Positions 17,859 through 27,404 are shown, counted from the first letter of the stretch. The stretch: DNA of 64,000 nt from Acidimicrobiia bacterium (GCA_027494165.1 JAOSJM010000001.1:1310001-1374000); one strand, 5' to 3'. Notes: generated by a model not told the origin, from the sequence alone. A program made the numbers and translations.

Positions 17859-18283
17859 GTGAGCAGCCTGTGGACACCCTCCGGAGAGCACCGCCCCGAA
17901 CCGCCGCCCGGCCCCTCGGCCCCTCCCGGTGCGCCCGACGAGGACACCGCCGCACGGATGGCCGAGCTGCGCGAGCAGATCCTGGCCACCCCGGTGGAGG
18001 ACCTCGTCGCCAACCACGTCATCGGGCTCTGGGAGATCGCCGCGCTGCACCTCGGCGCGGCCCAGGAGCGGGGCCGGGACAGCGTGCGCGCGGCGGGCCT
18101 GGTCGTGGACGCGGTCGGCGCCCTCGTCGAGGGCCTCGGCGACCGCCTGGGAGGCCACGCCCCCGCCCTGCGCGAGGCCCTGGCCCAGCTCCGCCTGGCG
18201 TACGTCCGGATGGCGGGCCCCACCGCCTCCCCGAGTCGCCCGCAGCGCCGGGCGACGACGAACCCGCCTCCCCCAGCGACTGA
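17859..18283 (+). CDS. DUF1844-like small protein (frameshifted near C-terminus)
   Basis: Starts MSSLWTPSGEHRPEPPP-like from GTG at 17859, a Pro-rich linker, then one helical domain (MAELREQILATPVEDLVANHVIGLWEIAALHLG to LRLAYVRMAG). I recall similar short proteins divergent from infC in actinobacteria, annotated DUF1844; function unknown. One missing C in the CCCC run at 18229-18232 gives an acidic tail PESPAAPGDDEPASPSD and a TGA that shares a base with the next ATG (TGATG). That overlap supports the correction. About 141 residues. Confidence 0.7.
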
Positions 18284-20046
18284 TGCGCCGCACCCCGGCG
18301 ATCATCGTCGCCGTCCTCGTCGCGCTCGGCATCACCGCGGGGATCCTCGGAGCGCGGCTCGCCCCCGAGAAGTCCTTCTCCCTCCCGGCGGTGGACGTCG
18401 AGGCCCGGCTCCACGGTGACGGCGCGATGACCGTCGTCGAGCACATCACCTACGAGTTCCACGGCTCGTTCAGCTACGGCACGCGGCCCATCCCGATCGG
18501 GGCCTACGCGATCGAGGACGTCTCGGTGTCGGAGGCGGGCACGCCGTTGCCGTTCGTCGGCGCCCCCCACAACATCCAGTGGTCGTTCTCGGCCCAGGAC
18601 GAGACCCGCACCTTCGACATCGCGTACACCGTGCGGGGTGCCGTCCCGGTGGGATCCGACGTCGCCGAGGTCTACTGGAAGTGGGTGGGCGAGGACCATC
18701 CGTCCATCGACCGGGTCACCGCCACCCTCGTGCTCCCCGAGGGCGCCACCGACGTCCGGGGCTGGGGCCACGGCCCCCTCCAGGGTGTCGTCACCGTCGA
18801 TGGGGCCACGGTCCGTTGGGAGGCCGCCGACGTCCCCGAGGGGAGCTTCGTCGAGGGGCGGGTGACGCTGGCCGCGAGCGCGCTCGACGTCCCTTCGGGC
18901 GGAGGGCCGCGCCTCGGGCGGATCCTGGCCGAGGAGGAGGCCTGGGCCGCCGCGGCCAACCGGGAGCGTGAGGAGGCCCGGGAGGCGGAGGAGCGGCGCG
19001 AGGCGTTGCGTGACGTCGCCACCGTGGTGCTGCCGATCCTCACCCTGGCCTCGGCGGCGGGCTTCCTCCTCGTGTGGCGCCGTTGGGGCGAGGAGCCGCC
19101 CCCGCCGACCGACGTCGGCGAGTACGTCCGGGACCTGCCCGACGACCCTCCCGCCGTCGTCGACGCCCTCCTCCACTGGGGCACGGTGCGGCCCCTCGCC
19201 CTGTCGGCGACGTTCGTCGACCTCGCCCAGCGCGGCTACCTCGACATCGCCGAGCAACGGGTCGACCGGGCCTTCCTCCCCGACAAGGTCGACTTCGCCT
19301 TCACCTGGAAGGGCCGGAGCACCGAGGAGCTCGCGCCGTACGAGCGCAAGGCCCTCGAGAAGCTCTTCCGGGGCCAGGCGACCGCCAGCCAGTCCGACCT
19401 CGTCGCCTGGGCGCGGTCCCACCCGTCGTCGGCCCAGTCGTTCTGGCGGGCGTTCCGCCGCAGCGTGTCCGCCGACCTGCGCCGCCGCCGCTACCTGCAG
19501 GGGGGCCGGGGGCTGCCGTTCGCCCTGGGCGTCGGAAGCGGCGCGCTGCTGGCGCTCGCCGCCCTCGGGGGCCTCCTCGTCGAGGCGTGGGTCCCGGCCG
19601 GCGTGGCCCTGGCGTGGGCCACCGTGCAGCTCGCCCTGACCCCGCTGCTCCGCCAGCGCACCGCGGCCGGGGCCCGACGGGTGGCCGAGTGGCGCGGGGT
19701 CCAGCGGTTCCTGCGCGACTTCTCGGAGCTCGAGGAGGCCCCGGCGGGGCACCTGGTCCTCTGGGAGCGGTACCTCGTCTACGCCGTGGCCCTGGGCGTG
19801 AGCGAGGAGCTGGTCCGGGGCCTCGCGCTCCGGGTCCCCGAGGCCGCCGCCGACACGGGCTTCGTCCACTGGTACCACGGGTCCTACGGCGGGACCCGCT
19901 TCGGGTCGATCGGGTCGTTCGGCACGTCGTTCGGCGCGACCGCGGTGAGCTCGTTCACCCCCGCCTCCAGCGGCTCGGGCGGCGGGGGCGGCTTCTCGGG
20001 CGGCGGGGGCGGCGGGGGTGGTGGCGGGGGCATCGGCGCCGGGTGA
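18283..20046 (+). CDS. DUF2207 family membrane protein
   Basis: 587-residue predicted membrane protein of unknown function. N-terminal signal/anchor (AIIVAVLVALGITAGILGA), then an extracytoplasmic beta-rich domain (VDVEARLHGDGAMTVVEHITYEFHG, the DUF2207 N-terminal pattern). A Glu/Arg-rich coiled stretch follows, then a membrane segment (VVLPILTLASAAGFLLVW). A cytoplasmic part comes next (VVDALLHWGTVRPLALSATFVDLAQRGYLDI). Two more helices near residues 415-455 and a Gly/Ser-rich tail with a run of about eleven glycines end the protein. Coupled to the preceding gene. The Gly tail is typical of the family. Confidence 0.85.
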   Translation: MRRTPAIIVAVLVALGITAGILGARLAPEKSFSLPAVDVEARLHGDGAMTVVEHITYEFHGSFSYGTRPIPIGAYAIEDVSVSEAGTPLPFVGAPHNIQWSFSAQDETRTFDIAYTVRGAVPVGSDVAEVYWKWVGEDHPSIDRVTATLVLPEGATDVRGWGHGPLQGVVTVDGATVRWEAADVPEGSFVEGRVTLAASALDVPSGGGPRLGRILAEEEAWAAAANREREEAREAEERREALRDVATVVLPILTLASAAGFLLVWRRWGEEPPPPTDVGEYVRDLPDDPPAVVDALLHWGTVRPLALSATFVDLAQRGYLDIAEQRVDRAFLPDKVDFAFTWKGRSTEELAPYERKALEKLFRGQATASQSDLVAWARSHPSSAQSFWRAFRRSVSADLRRRRYLQGGRGLPFALGVGSGALLALAALGGLLVEAWVPAGVALAWATVQLALTPLLRQRTAAGARRVAEWRGVQRFLRDFSELEEAPAGHLVLWERYLVYAVALGVSEELVRGLALRVPEAAADTGFVHWYHGSYGGTRFGSIGSFGTSFGATAVSSFTPASSGSGGGGGFSGGGGGGGGGGGIGAG

Positions 20047-20095
20047 CCCCGGGCGGGCCCGCCCGGGGCGGCGCGGCCCGCCCCGATCCGCGGCT

Positions 20096-20199
20096 CCCGG
20101 GTGTCCCTACCGTCGCCCAGCGGGGGTGACGACACCCGAGACCGCGTCGACGACGACCCGGGTGTCCCTACCGTCGCCCAGCGGGGGTGACGACACCCG
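20096..20199. repeat. Tandem 43-base hairpin repeat, likely bidirectional terminator
   Basis: Two identical 43-base copies (20096-20138 and 20157-20199) start 61 bases apart. Each forms an outer 8-bp stem CGGGTGTC/GACACCCG. An inner stem GTCGCCC/GGGTGAC (one G-T pair) closes an AGCGG loop. The pair lies between the convergent DUF2207 and anti-sigma genes, so termination in both directions is the simplest role. No T-run follows. The exact duplication is unusual for a terminator. Confidence 0.65.
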
Positions 20200-20225
20200 G
20201 GACGTGCGCCGGGCTCGGTCCGGCG

Positions 20226-22013
20226 TCACGGCTCCTCGGTCGGGGCCACCGGGTCCAGGCCGAAGGGCGGCGTATCGAACCCCGGGATCGGGCAGTCCCC
20301 GCCCAGCTCCTCGGTGATGACGCAGAACGAGGCCAGCGAGGTCTGCCAGACCTCCGAGCCCTCCGGGCGCCACAGCACGATCGTCGTGCCGAAGCGCTCG
20401 GGCTCGCGACCCTGGCCCGTCCGGTCGATCTCGACCTCGACCTGCACCGAGGCGGCGGTTCCCGGCGCCATGGTCCACATCGCGTGGGTCACGGGGCCGA
20501 CGCGCGCGTCGGCGCCCGCGACCGTGGCGGCGAAGGCGTCGAGGACGGCGAGCGCCTGCTCGTCGTCGAGCGGGTCGGGGCCGAGCGGCGAGCTCCGGTC
20601 GACCCGGGCCAGGTCGGCCCGCTCGGTGCGGCCGTCGAGCAGCCCCTCGACCACCGGCCGGACGGCGGCCTCGACCTCCGGCGCGACCGGGAGCGGCTCG
20701 GGTACCCCGATGACGTCGACGCTCGGGTCGGGCTCGTCGGCCCACGCCGTCCCGGGCGCCGGGGCGCAGTCGACGTCGATCCCCGCCCCGATCATCACGG
20801 CCATCCCGAGCACCTCACAGGCGGTCCGGTGCCCCAGCCGCCAGCCGTCGGGGCCCGGCACGGCGTCGCCGGTGACCTCGAGGACCGGGGTGCCACCCAG
20901 GGCCACCGAGAACCGGACCACGGCGCGCGGACGGTTCGGCGACACCAGCACCTGCCCCACCGAGGTCTCGGGCCCGTACCCGTCCAGCAGGGACACGACC
21001 GCGGCGAACGGCTCGCGCAGGCGCTCGCCGTCCTCGACCAGGGCGACCCGCTCGTCGACCGGCGTGCCCGGCGCCAGGAACCCCTCGACCACCGCCACGA
21101 CCGACTGCCCGTCGGGGCTCGCCGTGACGTCCCGGTACGCCGGGTCGATCACCTCGGGCGGGCAGCCGAAGCCGAAGGCGTCCAGCACGTGACAGATGCT
21201 CTCCAGGGTGTACTTCCAGGCCCCGTCGACCCTCACCGCCTCGACCGCGAGGTCCCGGGCCCCCTGCCCGTCGCCGTCGAGCGGGAACGTGTAGGGCTGG
21301 CCGTCGTAGAGGATCCGGAAGCCCACCTCGGCCCGGTCGATCCCCGCCGCCCGCACGTCGACGATCTCGGCGCTCATGCGCTCGTAGACCGACGCGTTCT
21401 GCTGGGCGATCGGGGTCACGAGCTCCCGGAGGCGCTCGCCGTCGACCACGACCGACAGCTTCAGGTCGGTGACCTCGGCGGACCCGTCGAAGATGATCCG
21501 GCCCAGCTCCTCGAAGGCCGCCCGCAGCTCGGCGACGTCGGCCGGGGTCAGCGTCGCGACGCGCACGGTGTCGTCCCCCCCGTCCTCCTCGCCTCCGGCG
21601 CGCAGCGCCACCACCCCGAGCGCCCCGGCCACGAGGGCCGCGGCCGCGCCGGAGGCCACCGCGGCCAGCCACCGCGGGCGGCGCCGGTGGCGAGCCTCCT
21701 CGATCGGCTCCGGCAACGGCATGGGTTCCACCACGGTGACCTCCTCGTCGTCGGACCCGTCCGCCCCGTGGGACGCCGGGCCCGGCCCGATGGTTCGCTC
21801 GATGCCGACGGTGGCCCGGACCGCGCCCAGGAGATCGGGAGCCGGGCCGTCGTCGGCCCGCAGGAGGCCCCGCAGGACCAGCAGGCGATCGTGGTAGGCG
21901 ACGCACCGCTCGCAGGTGGCCAGGTGGTCGCGCAGGAGCGCCCCGGCCGGCGCCGCCAGCTCGCCGTCGAGCGCGAGCGAGATCCGCTGCGCCATCTCCG
22001 GCTCACACGTCAC
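20226..22013 (-). CDS. Zinc-binding anti-sigma factor with large extracytoplasmic region
   Basis: N-terminal anti-sigma domain with the ZAS signature HLATCERC (Hx3Cx2C, about residues 30-37), expected to hold the adjacent sigma factor. One membrane helix follows (WLAAVASGAAAALVAGALGVVALRA, about residues 112-137). Then comes a long outside region (about 455 residues), acidic, with three Cys-containing segments (ESICHVLDAFGFGCPP, HRTACEVLG..VDCAP, SFCVITEELGGDC) that look like repeated modules. I do not recognise the sensor fold. GTG start overlaps the sigma gene stop (GTGA), the standard sigma/anti-sigma pair arrangement. 595 residues, much longer than typical ZAS proteins. Confidence 0.82.
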   Translation of the reverse strand: MTCEPEMAQRISLALDGELAAPAGALLRDHLATCERCVAYHDRLLVLRGLLRADDGPAPDLLGAVRATVGIERTIGPGPASHGADGSDDEEVTVVEPMPLPEPIEEARHRRRPRWLAAVASGAAAALVAGALGVVALRAGGEEDGGDDTVRVATLTPADVAELRAAFEELGRIIFDGSAEVTDLKLSVVVDGERLRELVTPIAQQNASVYERMSAEIVDVRAAGIDRAEVGFRILYDGQPYTFPLDGDGQGARDLAVEAVRVDGAWKYTLESICHVLDAFGFGCPPEVIDPAYRDVTASPDGQSVVAVVEGFLAPGTPVDERVALVEDGERLREPFAAVVSLLDGYGPETSVGQVLVSPNRPRAVVRFSVALGGTPVLEVTGDAVPGPDGWRLGHRTACEVLGMAVMIGAGIDVDCAPAPGTAWADEPDPSVDVIGVPEPLPVAPEVEAAVRPVVEGLLDGRTERADLARVDRSSPLGPDPLDDEQALAVLDAFAATVAGADARVGPVTHAMWTMAPGTAASVQVEVEIDRTGQGREPERFGTTIVLWRPEGSEVWQTSLASFCVITEELGGDCPIPGFDTPPFGLDPVAPTEEP

Positions 22014-22552
22014 CGCGCCTCACCCCCCTCCATCCATCGCACGAGCCGGTCCCGGGCGTGGAAGACCCGGCTCTTCACCGTCCCCTCGGGGGCGTCGAGC
22101 ACCTCGGCCGCCTCCCGGTAGGTCAACCCGGTGACCTCCACGAGCAGCAGCGCCTCGCGCAGCTTGGGCGGCAGGGTGTCGAGCGCCGCCTGCAGCTCGG
22201 CACCCAGGCTGGCGTCGGGGACCGGTCGGGGCGGGTCGGCGACCGCCACGAGACGCGCCCGCCGCTGCGCGGCCCGCTGGGCGTCGACCGCGGCGTTGCG
22301 CGCGATCTGGAACATCCAGGTCGTGAGCTTGGACCGCCCGTCGAACCCCGGGAGCCCGCGGTGGACCCTCACGAACGTCTCCTGAGCGACGTCCTGGGCC
22401 AGGTCCGGGTCGCCCAGGTGGCGGCACAGGAACCGCCACACCGGCCCCTGGTACCGCCGGACGATCTCCTCGAAGGCCCAGGGGTCGCCGGCGGCCGCCG
22501 CGGCCGCCACCGCCCCGTCGGGCTCCCCCACCACGCCCCGCACGCCCACCAT
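22010..22552 (-). CDS. ECF RNA polymerase sigma factor
   Basis: Sigma-70 family group 4. Region 2: DPWAFEEIVRRYQGPVWRFLCRHLGDPDLAQDVAQETFVRVHRGLPGF, with FDGRSKLTTWMFQIARNAAVDAQR for -10 recognition. Region 4: LREALLLVEVTGLTYREAAEVLDAPEGTVKSRVFHARDRL. About 180 residues from ATG at 22552; ATG at 22579 adds nine residues and cannot be excluded, since neither has a well-spaced Shine-Dalgarno. Membrane-stress or envelope signal is inferred from the attached anti-sigma factor. Regulon unknown. Confidence 0.9.
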   Translation of the reverse strand: MVGVRGVVGEPDGAVAAAAAAGDPWAFEEIVRRYQGPVWRFLCRHLGDPDLAQDVAQETFVRVHRGLPGFDGRSKLTTWMFQIARNAAVDAQRAAQRRARLVAVADPPRPVPDASLGAELQAALDTLPPKLREALLLVEVTGLTYREAAEVLDAPEGTVKSRVFHARDRLVRWMEGGEAR

Positions 22553-22707
22553 CCTCTCAGAGCGTCCGCGTTCGGACATCTCGTCCGATAGGACGCCGGG
22601 AAGGGGTGATCGGTTGACCTCGGGACGGACCACCGTGGCGGCCGCCGGCACGACCCCGCTCGTCACCCGGTTCATCACCCGGTCCGACGAGCCGCGGCTC
22701 CCGGGAG

Positions 22708-22742
22708 TTCACCGGGTTCACCGGGTTCGCCGGGTCGACCGG
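22708..22742. repeat. Short tandem 9-base repeat upstream of the sigma gene
   Basis: Four imperfect units: TTCACCGGG, TTCACCGGG, TTCGCCGGG, TCGACCGGT. They lie in the 209-base gap between the cold-shock-like gene and the ECF sigma gene. The rest of this gap shows no clear promoter. It could be an operator array or simple slippage. Confidence 0.5.
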
Positions 22743-22761
22743 TCGGGCGGTGGCGGCAGGG

Positions 22762-22971
22762 TCAGGTCGGCGTCAGGGCGTCGGCCTCCCAGCGGCCGAG
22801 GAGCCCGGCCACGACCTCGAACCTCACGGCCGTCCCGACGGCGATCGTCCGCCCCCCGCCCGTGATCGCGGTGCAGTGGAACGGGTAGCGCCTCCCGTCG
22901 GCGGCCTCGACCTCTCCGAGGCCACGGTGCTCGTCGAACGCGACGACGGTGCCGGTGCGCCTCGGTTCCAC
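22762..22971 (-). CDS. Small cold-shock-domain-like protein
   Basis: 69 residues. TGTVVAFDEHRGLGEVEAAD and YPFHCTAITGGGRTIAVGTAVRFEVV match the five-strand cold-shock (OB) pattern, but the aromatic RNP motifs of CspA are largely missing (GLGEVEAADG instead of GFGFI). So nucleic-acid binding may differ. Similar divergent CSD proteins occur in actinobacteria. Its ATG at 22971 lies 37 bases after the hisG stop, so it may be the end of the rib-hisG transcript. Confidence 0.7.
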   Translation of the reverse strand: MEPRRTGTVVAFDEHRGLGEVEAADGRRYPFHCTAITGGGRTIAVGTAVRFEVVAGLLGRWEADALTPT

Positions 22972-23008
22972 GTGCCCTCCCGGCGGGCGGCCGACCTCCC
23001 GGCCCCGG

Positions 23009-23884
23009 TCAGTGGACGATCTTCGAGATGGGCAGCTCGATGATGTCGGTGGCCCCGTGCTCGCGCAGAGCCGGGATGAGCGTGTTGATCTCGTTCTTCG
23101 ACACGACGGTCTCGACCGCGAAGCCGTCCTCCCCGAAGAGCTTCGACACCGTGGGCGACTTCAGGGCCGGGAGCAGCCCGATCACCGCGTCGAGGTCGGC
23201 CGCGGGCACGTTGAGCTTGACGAGGACCCGCCCACGGGCCTCCAGCGCCCCGGTCAGCAGGGTCTGCACCTGCTCCATCGCCCGCCGCTTCGCCGGGTCG
23301 GCGTGCGCCTCGGGGTTGGCGACGAGCTCGGTGTAGGAGACGAGGATGGTCTCGAGGATGCGCAGGCCCGCCGCCCGCAGCGCCCGGCCGGTCTCGGTGA
23401 TCTCCACGACCGCGTCGGCGATCTCGGGGATCTTCGCCTCGGTGGCCCCGTAGGAGAGGCTGACGTCGGCCTCGACCCCGTGCTTCTCGAAGAAGCGCCG
23501 GGTGAGCCGGGGGTACTCGGTGTGCACCCGGACCCCGGCCGGCAGGTCCCCCACCGAGCCGGCCGGCGCGTCCGCGGCCACGGCCAGCACGAGACGGATG
23601 GGGCGGGCGGTCGCCTTCGAGTAGTGGAGCTCGGTGAGCGAGACGACGTCGGCTCCGGTCTCCTCGATCCAGTCCCGGCCCGTGATCCCCATGTCGAACA
23701 GGCCGGACGCGACGTAGGTCGGGATCTCCTGGGGCCGCAGGATCCGCACGTCGTCGACGCGCGGGTCGTCGATGGTGGCCCGGTAGTCGACCTCCGAGGA
23801 CCGGCTCAGCGGAAGGTCGGCATCCTCGAAGAGCTGGATGGTCGCTCGCTCCAGCGAACCCTTGGGCAGGACGAGACGGAGCAT
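23009..23884 (-). CDS. hisG: ATP phosphoribosyltransferase (long form)
   Basis: First, feedback-controlled step of histidine synthesis: ATP + PRPP to PR-ATP. 291 residues, the long HisG_L form with a C-terminal ACT-like regulatory domain (VKLNVPAADLDAVIGLLPALKSPTVSKLF). N-terminal MLRLVLPKGSLERATIQLFEDA and GITGRDWIEETGADV (PRPP site region) are clear. ATG lies two bases after the ribH stop, so a histidine gene sits in the riboflavin operon. No other his gene is in the window. Confidence 0.96.
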   Translation of the reverse strand: MLRLVLPKGSLERATIQLFEDADLPLSRSSEVDYRATIDDPRVDDVRILRPQEIPTYVASGLFDMGITGRDWIEETGADVVSLTELHYSKATARPIRLVLAVAADAPAGSVGDLPAGVRVHTEYPRLTRRFFEKHGVEADVSLSYGATEAKIPEIADAVVEITETGRALRAAGLRILETILVSYTELVANPEAHADPAKRRAMEQVQTLLTGALEARGRVLVKLNVPAADLDAVIGLLPALKSPTVSKLFGEDGFAVETVVSKNEINTLIPALREHGATDIIELPISKIVH

Positions 23885-23886
23885 GC

Positions 23887-24376
23887 TCAGTCCCCCGTCT
23901 TGGGGAGCTGGCGCAGCAGGTCGACCATCTCGATCGCCGTCAGCGCGGCCTCGTAGCCCTTGTTGCCGGTCCCGGGGCCCGACGACCGCTCCACCGCCTG
24001 CTCGAGGTCGTCGGTGGTGAGCACCCCGAAGAGGACGGGCACGCCCGTGTCGAGCGCCGCCCGGGTGCAGCCCGCCGCGGCCTGACCGGCCACGTACTCG
24101 AAGTGCGGGGTCCCCCCGCGGATCACCGCGCCGAGGCAGACCACGGCGTCGACCTCCCCCGGAGGCGGCGAGCCGCTTCGCCACCAGGGGGATCTCGAAG
24201 GCCCCCGGCACCCACACGACCGTGACCGCGGCGTCGTCGAGCCCATGGCGGCGCAGGCCCTCGAGCGCGCCGTCGAGCAGCGCCCGGCTGATCGTCTCGT
24301 TGAAGCGCGCCACGACGACGCTGATCCGCATGCCCGTCGCGCCCAGGTGGCCCTCGTACCGGGCGTAGGAGCCCAT
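23887..24376 (-). CDS. ribH: 6,7-dimethyl-8-ribityllumazine synthase (frameshifted)
   Basis: Penultimate riboflavin step, condensing the pyrimidinedione with dihydroxybutanone phosphate; forms 60-mer or pentamer shells. N-part [20 protein letters not shown] and [19 protein letters not shown]; second frame [22 protein letters not shown] (active-site His) and [13 protein letters not shown]. The G5 run at 24156-24160 (C on plus) appears to have one extra base; with four Gs the spacing SGEVDAVV matches the family. About 162 residues. Its ATG starts immediately after the ribBA stop. Confidence 0.94.
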
Positions 24377-25609
24377 TCAGCTTCCTCCCAGGCCCTCGTC
24401 CTCGATCTCCAGGAAGTGCCCGAGCTTCTCGCGCTTGGCGCGAAGGTAGGCGATGTTCTCGTGGTTCGGCGTGGTGGTGAGCGCCACCCGCTCCACGATC
24501 TCGAGGCCGAAGCCGTCGAGACCACCGTACTTGGCCGGGTTGTTCGTCATGAGCCGCATCGTCGTGATCCCCAGGTCGACCAGGATCTGGGACCCGATCC
24601 CGTACTCCCGCGAGTCGACGGGCAGCCCGAGCTCCACGTTCGCCTCGACCGTGTCGCGACCCTGGTCCTGGAGCGAGTAGGCCCGCAGCTTGTGCCCCAG
24701 CCCGATCCCGCGGCCCTCGTGGCCCCGGAGGTACACGACGACGCCCTGGTCCGCCTCCGCGATGATCCGCAGGGCCTCGTCGAGCTGGTGACCGCAGTCG
24801 CAGCGCATCGACCCGAACACGTCGCCGGTGAGGCACTCGGAGTGCACCCGCACGAGGACCCGCGGCTGCCCCGCCACCTCGCCCCGCACGAAGGCCATGT
24901 GCTCGACCCCGTCGAGCAGCGACTCGTACACGTAGGCGGTGAAGTCGCCGTGCTGGGTGGGGATGCGGGCCTCGGAGACCCGCCGGACGAGCTTCTCGCG
25001 GTGGCGGCGGTAGCGGATCAGGTCGGCGATGGAGATGAGCTGGAGCCCGTGCTCGGCGGCGAAGCGCTCGAGCTGGGGCAGCCGGGCCATGGTGCCGTCG
25101 TCGTTGACCACCTCGGCGAGCACCCCGGCCGGGTACAGCCCCGCGAGCCGGGCCAGGTCGACCGCGGCCTCGGTGTGCCCGGCCCGCTTCAGCACGCCGC
25201 CCTCCCGGTACCGGAGGGGGAAGATGTGCCCGGGGCGGGCCAGGTCTTCGGGTCCGATGGAGTGGTCGATGAGCGCCAGCACCGTCGCCGCCCGGTCGGC
25301 GGCCGAGATGCCCGTGGTCGTACCCCGCTTCGCGTCGACCGAGACCGTGAACGCGGTGCGCTGCCCCTCGGTGTTGTCGGCGACCATGAGCGGGAGCTGG
25401 AGCTCGTCGAGCCGCTCCCCGACGATCGGGAGGCAGATGACCCCGCTGGTGTGACGGACCATGAACCCGATCGCCTCGGGCGTCACCTTCTCGGCCGCCA
25501 TGATGAGGTCGCCCTCGTTCTCCCGGTCCTCGTCGTCGACGACGACCACCAGCTCACCGCGTCGGATGGCCCCGATCGCGTTCTCGATCTCCGTGAACGG
25601 CATGCTCAT
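24377..25609 (-). CDS. ribBA: Bifunctional DHBP synthase / GTP cyclohydrolase II
   Basis: Makes both riboflavin precursors. RibB half (residues about 1-205): [49 protein letters not shown]. RibA half: [23 protein letters not shown] (three zinc Cys), [37 protein letters not shown]. 410 residues, both active sites intact. ATG overlaps the ribE stop (ATGA). Confidence 0.97.
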   Translation of the reverse strand: MSMPFTEIENAIGAIRRGELVVVVDDEDRENEGDLIMAAEKVTPEAIGFMVRHTSGVICLPIVGERLDELQLPLMVADNTEGQRTAFTVSVDAKRGTTTGISAADRAATVLALIDHSIGPEDLARPGHIFPLRYREGGVLKRAGHTEAAVDLARLAGLYPAGVLAEVVNDDGTMARLPQLERFAAEHGLQLISIADLIRYRRHREKLVRRVSEARIPTQHGDFTAYVYESLLDGVEHMAFVRGEVAGQPRVLVRVHSECLTGDVFGSMRCDCGHQLDEALRIIAEADQGVVVYLRGHEGRGIGLGHKLRAYSLQDQGRDTVEANVELGLPVDSREYGIGSQILVDLGITTMRLMTNNPAKYGGLDGFGLEIVERVALTTTPNHENIAYLRAKREKLGHFLEIEDEGLGGS

Positions 25610-26211
25610 CGCTCCTCTGACGGACGCACCAGGAGGCGTTCCACGTACTTGGCGAGCACGTCGACCTCGATGTTCACCGGCGCGCCCACGTCCTTGTGAC
25701 CCAGGGTCGTGACCTCCCCGGTGTGGGGGATCACGGCGACGTCGAAGCCGTCCCGGCCGAGGGCGGCGACGGTGAGGCTCACCCCGTCGACCGCGACCGA
25801 GCCCTTCTCGACGACGTATCGAAGCAGGGGCGCCGGGACCTCGACGGTGACCCTCGTCGACCCGTCGGGCAGCGGCCGCCGCCCCGCCACACGCCCCACG
25901 CCGTCGACGTGCCCCTGGACCAGGTGTCCCCCGAGCCGGTCCTCGAGGCGGACCGGGCGCTCGAGGTTCACGGGGTCCCCGGGGGCGAGGTCGCCCAGGC
26001 AGGTGCGCTCGAGGGTCTCGGTCACCGCGTCGGCCGCCCACCACCCCGGACCGAGCTCCACCACCGTGAGGCAGCACCCGTTGACCGCGATCGAGGCGCC
26101 GAGCTCCGCGTCGGTGAGCACGGTGGAGGCCTCGATCTCGAGGCGCGCGCCCCCGGATCGGGGCTCGACGCCCCGCACCCGGCCCAGCTCCTCCACGATC
26201 CCGGTGAACAT
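25606..26211 (-). CDS. ribE: Riboflavin synthase alpha subunit
   Basis: Dismutates two lumazines to riboflavin and the pyrimidinedione. 201 residues made of two lumazine-binding domains: [16 protein letters not shown] / [16 protein letters not shown] and [14 protein letters not shown] / [17 protein letters not shown]. Its ATG shares a base with the ribD stop (TGATG). It works with RibH encoded two genes downstream. Confidence 0.97.
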   Translation of the reverse strand: MFTGIVEELGRVRGVEPRSGGARLEIEASTVLTDAELGASIAVNGCCLTVVELGPGWWAADAVTETLERTCLGDLAPGDPVNLERPVRLEDRLGGHLVQGHVDGVGRVAGRRPLPDGSTRVTVEVPAPLLRYVVEKGSVAVDGVSLTVAALGRDGFDVAVIPHTGEVTTLGHKDVGAPVNIEVDVLAKYVERLLVRPSEER

Positions 26212-27322
26212 CAGGCGTCTCCGTCAGGGGGCCCGTCGGGGGGCTCGAGATCGAGGCGCACGTCGTCGCCGAGGCGGGCGACGGCGGCGAGGTGCCAGCG
26301 CCGGGCCCGGGCGAGGGTCGCCGGCCCGGGGCCCGCGAGCGCGGGCCACCCGTCGGGGCCGAGGAACGTCGGGGCGACGTAGGCCACGATGCGATCGACG
26401 AGTCCGGCCCGGAGGAGCGCGGCGTGCAGCGTCGGGCCACCCTCGACCATGGCCTGGAGGACGCCCCGGGCGCCGAGCAGCTCGAGGACGGCACGCGGGT
26501 CGACGCCGCCGTCGACGCCGGGCGCGACGGTCTCGACCTTGGCGCCCGCGGCGACCCAGGCCTCCACGGCGCGCCGGGGGGCCCGGTCGGTCGTGACCAC
26601 CAGGGTGGCCGCGAGGTCCGGGTCGAAGAGCGGGCCGTCGGCCGCGACCCGGCCGCGGGCGTCGAGGAGCACCCGGAGCGGCTGGCGGTCGACCGCCGCG
26701 TGCCGGACGGTGAGGGCGGGGCGGTCGGCCAGCGCGGTGCCCGAGCCGACGACGACGGCCTGGGAGTCGGCCCGGAGGCCGTGGGCGTCGGCCCGGGCCT
26801 CCCCCGCGGTGATCCAGCGCGTGGACCCGTCGGCCGCGGCGACCCGACCGTCGAGGCTGACCGCGGTCTTCACCAGGCAGAAGGCCCGCCCGTGGCGGCG
26901 GTGGTGGAGGTAGGGGCCCAGCGACCGGCGGACCTCGTCGCTCCCGGGTCCGACCTCCACGTCCACGCCGTGGGCGCGCAGCCGGGCGATGCCCTGCCCG
27001 GCGACGTCGGGGTCGGGGTCCTCGACCCCGACGACGACGCGCGCCACGCCGGCGTCGAGGAGAGCGTCGGCGCACGGGGGGTCCGGCCGTGGTGGGCGCA
27101 GGGCTCGAGGGTGACGTACGCGGTGGCGCCCCGGGCCCGGTCGCCGGCCGCGCGAAGGGCGACGACCTCGGCGTGCGGGCCCCCCGGTGGGCGGGTGGCG
27201 CCCTCGCCCACCACGACGCCGTCCCTCACGACGAGGCAGCCGACCCAGGGGTTGGGGGCGGTGACGCGCCGCGCCGCGTGCCCGAGGGCCACCGCCAGCG
27301 CCATCGCCTCGTCGCCTCGCAC
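26211..27322 (-). CDS. ribD: Bifunctional riboflavin deaminase/reductase (frameshifted)
   Basis: Deaminase half: [50 protein letters not shown] (HAE and PCxxxGRT zinc motifs). Reductase half: [51 protein letters not shown]. One missing base in the G6 run at 27076-27081 joins TP to [17 protein letters not shown]; about 370 residues. GTG at 27322 is chosen because GGAGG lies six bases before it. First gene after the FMN riboswitch. Confidence 0.94.
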
Positions 27323-27404
27323 CGCTACCTCCACGCCCACGGGGGCGCTGCCCGTCCCTCGGGGCGTGCGGCGGCACCGCCGCGCCAGGCGGCGCGGCAC
27401 GAGC

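Noticed and set aside
20096..20199. CRISPR-like repeat
   Set aside because: Only two copies, long palindromic unit and an 18-base spacer; no cas genes; position between convergent genes fits a terminator.
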